The notes below the pieces were generated by a model. That model had not been told where the DNA came from, did not search any database, and saw nothing but the letters and a program-made list of their open reading frames with translations. From positions 62,001 through 126,000 of the forward strand of contig NZ_AUDU01000018.1 in the NCBI RefSeq assembly GCF_000425625.1: a stretch of DNA of 64,000 nt, given 5' to 3'. A program made the position numbers and the translations under genes. The stretch is from Stutzerimonas azotifigens DSM 17556 (GTDB lineage: Bacteria > Pseudomonadota > Gammaproteobacteria > Pseudomonadales > Pseudomonadaceae). Below are positions 59,561-64,000 of the stretch, one piece after another. Position 1 is the stretch's first letter. The number at the start of each line of letters is the position of its first letter.

Positions 59561-60498
59561 GCCAAGGCCCGGCGACCAGCCCGCACTGGGCCGATCAGCG
59601 CGAGCGCGGCAGCTTCGCGCTCATGCGCCTGACCGCCTGGCTGGTCCGTCGGCTCGGGCGCCGCGCCATGGCCCCGCTGATCCATGGCATCGTCGCCTAC
59701 TTCTTCCTGTTCGGCCGCCAGGCGCGGCGCAGCGCCTGGCAGTACCAGGCGCGCCTGGCCGCCTGGAGCGGCCGCGCCGAACTGCAGCCGACCCGAGCCT
59801 CGGTGTTCGGCCAGTTCCGCGCCTTCGCCGACGCGCTGCTGGACAAGCTCGACGTGTGGAACGGCCGCCTCGGCCGCGAGCGGCTGGTGATCCATCATCC
59901 CGAGCAGGTGCACGCACGGCTGAACCAGGGCCGCGGCCAACTGCTGGTCGGCTCGCACCTGGGCAACCTGGAAGTCTGCCGCGCGCTGGGCGAACTGGGG
60001 CGCCAGGTACGGATGAACGTGCTGGTGCACACCCGCCACGCCGAACGCTTCAACCGCCTGCTCGGCGAAGCCGGCGCCAGCCACCTGCGCCTGATCCAGG
60101 TCAGCGAGCTGGATCCGGCGGTGATGCTGCAGCTGTCCCAGCGCCTGGACGACGGCGAATGGCTGGCGATCGCCGGCGACCGTGTCCCGTTGCACGGCGG
60201 GCGCGTCACAGAGGCCAGCTTCCTCGGTCACCCGGCGGCCTTCCCGCAGGGGCCCTGGCTGCTCGCCGGGTTGCTGCAGTGCGGCGTCAATCTGCTGTTC
60301 TGCCTCAAGCAGGGCGAGCGGTACCACGTGCACATGGAACCCTTCGCCGAACGCATCGGCTGGCGCCGCGCCGAGCGCGAGGCGGTGATCCGGCAGTGGG
60401 CCCAGCGTTATGCCGACCGCCTTGCCGCGCGCTGCCTGGAGGCACCGCGGCAATGGTTCAACTTCTACCCGTTCTGGATGGACCATGAACAACCCTGA
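59557..60498 (+). CDS. LpxL-like lipid acyltransferase (APE cluster)
   Basis: This 313-residue protein of the lauroyl/myristoyl acyltransferase family has GSHLGNLEVCRALGE (HX4E, about residue 132), IAGDRVPLHGGRV and a late WFNFYPFWMD. It may acylate the lipid anchor of the polyene. The start overlaps the glycosyltransferase stop as ATGA. It overlaps the next gene by 14 bases. Confidence 0.88.
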   Translation: MSQGPATSPHWADQRERGSFALMRLTAWLVRRLGRRAMAPLIHGIVAYFFLFGRQARRSAWQYQARLAAWSGRAELQPTRASVFGQFRAFADALLDKLDVWNGRLGRERLVIHHPEQVHARLNQGRGQLLVGSHLGNLEVCRALGELGRQVRMNVLVHTRHAERFNRLLGEAGASHLRLIQVSELDPAVMLQLSQRLDDGEWLAIAGDRVPLHGGRVTEASFLGHPAAFPQGPWLLAGLLQCGVNLLFCLKQGERYHVHMEPFAERIGWRRAEREAVIRQWAQRYADRLAARCLEAPRQWFNFYPFWMDHEQP

Positions 60499-62023
60499 CC
60501 CCGTGATCTTCGGCGACAACCACCTGCGCATCGAGGACGTGCTGGCGGTGGCCGAGCAGCGCCGGCCGGCGCGCCTGCCCGGCGACCCGGCGTTCCGTAC
60601 CCGCATCGCCCGCGGCGCGGAATTCCTCGACACGTTGCTCGACCGCGAGGGGGTCATCTACGGGGTCACCACCGGCTACGGCGATTCCTGCGTGGTGGCC
60701 GTGCCACTGCAGCAGGTCGAGGCACTGCCGCGGCACCTCTACACCTTCCACGGCTGCGGGCTCGGGCGCCTGCTCGAACCCGAGGCCACCCGCGCGGTGC
60801 TCGCCGCGCGCCTGCGCTCGCTCACCCACGGCGTGTCCGGCGTGCGCTTTGAACTGGTCGAGCGGCTGCAGCAGTTCCTCGCCCACGACCTGCTGCCGCT
60901 GATACCGGAGGAAGGCTCGGTCGGCGCCAGCGGCGACCTGACGCCGCTGTCCTACGTGGCCGCGACCCTGTCCGGCGAGCGCGAGGTGCTGTTCCGCGGC
61001 GAGCGCCGCAGCGCCGCCGAGGTGCACCGCGAGCTCGGCTGGGAACCGCTGGTGCTGCGCCCGAAGGAAGCGCTGGCGCTGATGAACGGCACCGCCGTCA
61101 TGACCGGCCTGGCCTGCCTGGCCTACGCGCGCGCCGACTACCTCCTGCAGCTGGCGACCCGCATCAGCGCACTGAACCTGGTGGCGCTGGAGGGCAACCC
61201 CGAGCATTTCGACGAGCGTCTGTTCGCCGCCAAGCCGCACCCTGGCCAGGCCCAGGTCGCCGCCTGGCTGCGCCAGGACCTGGCGATCGACGGCCCGACG
61301 CCGCCGCTGCACCGCCTGCAGGATCGCTATTCGCTGCGCTGCGCCCCGCACGTACTCGGCGTGCTGGCCGACAGCCTGGGGCTGCTGCGTCAGTTCATCG
61401 AGACCGAACTCAACAGCGCCAACGACAACCCGATCATCGACGCGGAAAACGAGCGCGTGCTGCATGGCGGACATTTCTACGGTGGGCACATCGCCTTCGC
61501 CATGGACAGCTTGAAGAATCTGGTCGGCAACCTCGCCGACCTGCTCGACCGCCAGCTCGCGCTGCTGGTCGACCAGCGCTACAACCACGGCCTGCCGAGC
61601 AATCTGTCCGGCGCGCCGGCCGAGACCGCCATGATCAACCACGGCTTCAAGGCCGTGCAGATCGGCGCCAGCGCCTGGACCGCCGAGGCGCTGAAGAACA
61701 CCCTGCCGGCGAGCGTGTTCTCGCGCTCTACCGAATGCCACAACCAGGACAAGGTGAGCATGGGCACCATCGCCGCGCGCGATGCCCTGCGCAGCCTGGA
61801 GCTGGCCGAACAGGTCGCCGCCGCCACGCTGCTGGCGGCCAACCAGGGCGTCTGGCTGCGCCAGCGCGAGGCCGGCGCGCGGCCGCTGCCGGAACCGCTG
61901 GCCGCCATGCGCGCGCAGCTGGCCGCAGACTTCCCGCCGGTGGTCGAGGACCGTGCCCTGGAAGGCGAGCTGCGCCTGTGCCTGGCGCGCATCCGCGCCC
62001 GTGCCTGGAGGCTCTATGCGTAA
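60485..62023 (+). CDS. HAL/PAL/TAL family aromatic ammonia-lyase (APE cluster)
   Basis: This 512-residue MIO enzyme has the self-modifying triad in EGSVGASGDLTPLSYVAATL (Ala-Ser-Gly, about residue 146), VTTGYGDS, NDNPIIDAENERVLHGGHFY and FSRSTECHNQDKVSMGT. It could provide a cinnamate- or coumarate-type acid to the neighbouring ligase. The selectivity loop reads LYTFHGCGLG, unlike canonical TAL (His-Leu) or PAL (Phe-Leu). No hut genes are nearby, so histidine catabolism is unlikely. Confidence 0.88.
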   Translation: MNNPDPVIFGDNHLRIEDVLAVAEQRRPARLPGDPAFRTRIARGAEFLDTLLDREGVIYGVTTGYGDSCVVAVPLQQVEALPRHLYTFHGCGLGRLLEPEATRAVLAARLRSLTHGVSGVRFELVERLQQFLAHDLLPLIPEEGSVGASGDLTPLSYVAATLSGEREVLFRGERRSAAEVHRELGWEPLVLRPKEALALMNGTAVMTGLACLAYARADYLLQLATRISALNLVALEGNPEHFDERLFAAKPHPGQAQVAAWLRQDLAIDGPTPPLHRLQDRYSLRCAPHVLGVLADSLGLLRQFIETELNSANDNPIIDAENERVLHGGHFYGGHIAFAMDSLKNLVGNLADLLDRQLALLVDQRYNHGLPSNLSGAPAETAMINHGFKAVQIGASAWTAEALKNTLPASVFSRSTECHNQDKVSMGTIAARDALRSLELAEQVAAATLLAANQGVWLRQREAGARPLPEPLAAMRAQLAADFPPVVEDRALEGELRLCLARIRARAWRLYA

Positions 62024-62462
62024 GGACGGGGTGTTGCGGGCGGAGGTCGACATCCTCGTGCCCTTCTTCGACGTCGACTCGATGGACATCGTCTGGCACG
62101 GGCACTACGTGAAATACCTGGAAGTTGCGCGCTGCGCCCTGCTCGAGCGCATCGGCCACAACTACCAGCAGATGCGCGCGGCCGGTTACGGCTGGCCGAT
62201 CATTGATCTGCAGCTGCGGTATGTACGCCCTGCACGCTTCAACCAGTGGGTGCGCGTGCGTGCCGACCTCGTCGAATGGGAGCACCGGCTGAAGATCAAC
62301 TACCTGATCAGCGACCCGGCCACCGGCGAGCGGCTGACCCGCGGCAGCACCGTGCAGGTGGCGGTGGAGATCGCCAGCCGGGAGATGCAGCTGGCCTCGC
62401 CGGCGGTGTTCGTCGAGGCGGTGGAGCGGGCGATCGGCCGGGAGCCGGGCGATGCGCGCTGA
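62016..62462 (+). CDS. 4HBT-family thioesterase (APE cluster, ApeK-like)
   Basis: This 148-residue hotdog thioesterase has FFDVDSMDIVWHGHYVKYLE, matching the 4-hydroxybenzoyl-CoA thioesterase motif with Asp near residue 20. It likely hydrolyses stalled or finished ACP thioesters. It overlaps the ammonia-lyase gene by 8 bases. A 145-base gap with a REP element separates it from the next gene. Confidence 0.87.
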   Translation: MRKDGVLRAEVDILVPFFDVDSMDIVWHGHYVKYLEVARCALLERIGHNYQQMRAAGYGWPIIDLQLRYVRPARFNQWVRVRADLVEWEHRLKINYLISDPATGERLTRGSTVQVAVEIASREMQLASPAVFVEAVERAIGREPGDAR

Positions 62463-62481
62463 GCCGGACGCCGAATCCTGT

Positions 62482-62505
62482 TGTAGGAGCGAGCTCGCTC
62501 GCGAA
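62482..62505. repeat. REP palindrome inside the APE operon
   Basis: TGTAGGAGCGAGCTCGCTCG-CGAA has the pseudomonad REP consensus, with a GCGAGCTCGC palindrome in its centre. It lies between the thioesterase and LolA-like genes, 20 bases after the former. Confidence 0.8.
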
Positions 62506-62607
62506 TGCCGTGGATACGGGGCTCCTGCCACAGCGTCTCGGAAAGGCGCCGGTGCACGCTCCCGTCTGCTTGGAATACTTTCTCGTCGTAAAGCATCCAG
62601 AAGCCCC

Positions 62608-63198
62608 CTGACCAAACTCCTCGCCCCCCTCATCCTCCTGCTGGCGACCCAACCCGCCTGGGCCTTCGGCCTCCCCGAGCTGACCCGCCAGCTCAGCGCC
62701 CCGGCCGTGGTGCGTGGCGAGTTCGTCCAGGAAAAGCACCTGCGCGCGCTGCCCAATCCGCTGGTCAGCCGCGGCAGCTTCGTGCTCACCCGCGACCGGG
62801 GCCTGCTGTGGTTTCTGGACAAGCCGTTCGCCCAGCGCTACCGCATCACCGCGGCGGGCATCGCCCAGTACACGCCCGCTGGCTGGCAACCGACGGGCCA
62901 GCAGGACGCGGGACGGCAGAACCGCCTGTTCCTCGCGGTGCTGAGCGGCGATACCGAGGCGCTGGCCGAGGATTTCGAACTGGCGCTGTCCGGCGATGCC
63001 GCCGACTGGCAATTGCAGATGACGCCCCGCTCGCGCCTGCTGGCGGAAATCTTCGAAGGCATCCGCATCGAGGGTGGCGCCACGGTCGAGCGCATCGAAC
63101 TGAACGAAACCCAGGGCGATCGCACCCTGCTGCGTCTCGAGGACAGCCAGCCGGGTGAGCGGCTGAGCGACGACGAACGCCATGCCTTCGCCGACTGA
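62608..63198 (+). CDS. LolA-like outer-membrane carrier protein (ApeL-like), start unresolved
   Basis: Periplasmic protein with signal sequence LTKLLAPLILLLATQPAWAF and a LolA-like beta fold: VVRGEFVQEKHLRALPNPLV, RGSFVLTRDRGLLWFLDKPF, IRIEGGATVERIELNET. It should shuttle the lipidic polyene to the outer membrane. No ATG, GTG or TTG fits in frame near the signal; the nearest is ATG 62452, inside the upstream gene and across the REP element, which would add 52 Arg-rich residues. A CTG at 62608 (mature length about 196) is provisional. It overlaps the exporter gene by 17 bases. Confidence 0.8.
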   Translation: MTKLLAPLILLLATQPAWAFGLPELTRQLSAPAVVRGEFVQEKHLRALPNPLVSRGSFVLTRDRGLLWFLDKPFAQRYRITAAGIAQYTPAGWQPTGQQDAGRQNRLFLAVLSGDTEALAEDFELALSGDAADWQLQMTPRSRLLAEIFEGIRIEGGATVERIELNETQGDRTLLRLEDSQPGERLSDDERHAFAD

Positions 63199-64000
63199 CC
63201 GAGCGTCCCGGCGCCGCTACGCAGCACCCGGCCTGTTTCTCCTCGGCCTGCTGGCGCTGCTCGCCGTCACGGCCTGGCAATGGCGCGGCGGCGCGCCGAT
63301 CAGCGCCAATCTCCTGCAACTGCTGCCGGAGCAGGCCTCGGATGCGCTCACGCGCCAGGCCGAGGCGCGCATGCAGGCGCCGCTGAACCGCGAGCTGGTC
63401 CTGCTGGTCACCCACCCGGAGGCCGTCCGGGGCACGCAACTGGCGGACGAGATCGCCGACCGGCTGGACGACAGCGGCCTGTTCTCCGAGGTGCGCACGC
63501 GCCTGACGGGCAACCTCGCGGACCTGCGCCGGCAGTTGCTGGAGCAGCGCCTGGCCCTGCTGCACGCCGACGATCGCCGCCTGCTCGCCGAGCAGCCGGT
63601 GGCCTTCGTCGAGCAGCGTCTGGCCCGGCTCTACGACCCGCTGCAAGGGCAGCCGCTGGTGCCGGCGGAACAGGACTGGTTCGGCCTCGCCGAACGGGCC
63701 CAGGCGCATCTGCCGCAGACCGGCCGCCTGCAGATCGACGCCGATGGCCGGATGCTGAGCGAAGAAAGTGGCCGACGCTGGTACGCGCTGCGGCTGACGC
63801 TGGCCGGCGATGCCTTCGACGACCTTCTGCCCGAGCGGGTGGCGGCCGAGATCGAGGCGGCGAAGGCACAGGTCGCAACTCGCGGCGGCGAGGCCCTGGC
63901 GGCCGGCGGCGTGCTCTATTCGGCACACGCGCAGGCCCAGGCTCGCCGCGAGATGAGCCTGATCGGCGGACTTTCGCTGATCGGCGCGCTCGGCCTGCTG
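63182..64000 (+). CDS. MMPL-family exporter (ApeM-like), truncated by window edge
   Basis: The first 273 residues show one N-terminal membrane helix (residues about 16-33), a long periplasmic loop (ISANLLQLLPEQASDALTRQ ...) and the start of a second helix (MSLIGGLSLIGALGLL). This arrangement is that of RND/MMPL exporters of about 770-790 residues found in aryl-polyene clusters. It overlaps the LolA-like gene by 17 bases, and both probably serve export to the outer membrane. The rest is outside the window. Confidence 0.88.
   Translation, partial: MPSPTDRASRRRYAAPGLFLLGLLALLAVTAWQWRGGAPISANLLQLLPEQASDALTRQAEARMQAPLNRELVLLVTHPEAVRGTQLADEIADRLDDSGLFSEVRTRLTGNLADLRRQLLEQRLALLHADDRRLLAEQPVAFVEQRLARLYDPLQGQPLVPAEQDWFGLAERAQAHLPQTGRLQIDADGRMLSEESGRRWYALRLTLAGDAFDDLLPERVAAEIEAAKAQVATRGGEALAAGGVLYSAHAQAQARREMSLIGGLSLIGALGLL

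Noticed and set aside
60485..62023. Histidine utilisation gene hutH
   Set aside because: No hutU, hutI or hutG is adjacent; the gene overlaps APE genes on both sides and its selectivity loop is not that of HutH.
62452..62607. N-terminal extension of the LolA-like protein from ATG 62452
   Set aside because: It would translate a REP element and place the signal peptide after 52 Arg-rich residues, which would not work for export.

Overview
The window is a high-GC (roughly two-thirds G+C by eye) gammaproteobacterial chromosome segment, best placed in Pseudomonas in the broad sense. The grounds are the gene order bioB-F-H-C-D next to long (about 600 aa) FadE-type acyl-CoA dehydrogenases, a GacA-box-controlled RsmY-type sRNA, BirA, PsrA and Fur-like operators, Pseudomonas-type REP palindromes, and SrkA, RlmJ, SelO and MscK genes of pseudomonad type. 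No rRNA, tRNA, CRISPR, complete insertion sequence or prophage was seen. Species was not assigned. Comparisons with P. aeruginosa PAO1 are from memory.

Layout. 1-9.7 kb: the N-terminal part of a CHASE3 sensor protein, a Pmp3-type membrane peptide, a TRAP transporter (dctPQM), a PhzF-like protein, a sensor diguanylate cyclase, a metallo-hydrolase and a LEA-like lipoprotein, separated by repeat-rich gaps. 9.7-18.6 kb: cytoplasmic-type trehalase, an Ada protein whose N-terminal cysteines are all gone, a LysR regulator, protealysin with its emfourin inhibitor, PsiE, a Tat-exported SDR enzyme and a cation/proton antiporter. 18.6-29 kb: the rsmY-like sRNA, three long acyl-CoA dehydrogenases on the minus strand, a MarR/substrate-binding protein/2OG-oxygenase island and a diguanylate cyclase. 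29-38 kb: a Fur-box siderophore-binding protein, the biotin operon with a BirA operator, comF, srkA and rlmJ. 38-54 kb: a lower-GC DUF2931/DUF2235 pair resembling a T6SS lipase and its immunity lipoprotein, type 2 IPP isomerase, a fourth acyl-CoA dehydrogenase, CvrA-type antiporter, MscK, SelO, an amino-acid racemase, an SLC13 permease and TrxC.

54.3-64 kb, running off the right edge, is an aryl-polyene (APE) type pigment cluster: chain-length factor, acyltransferase, two ACPs, COG4648 membrane protein, a ligase fused to a dehydratase, glycosyltransferase, LpxL-like acyltransferase, MIO ammonia-lyase, thioesterase, LolA-like carrier and MMPL exporter. The genes overlap or nearly touch and follow one promoter that overlaps a 17-bp palindrome. 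The ketosynthases, ketoreductase and second dehydratase expected for such a pathway should lie beyond position 64000.

The observations most worth following up are the cysteine-less Ada sensor domain, the MarR/SBP/oxygenase island with its paired operators, the sRNA, the BirA operator shared by bioB and the start of comF, the orphan lipase/immunity pair, and an unnamed dispersed repeat family present at three intergenic loci.
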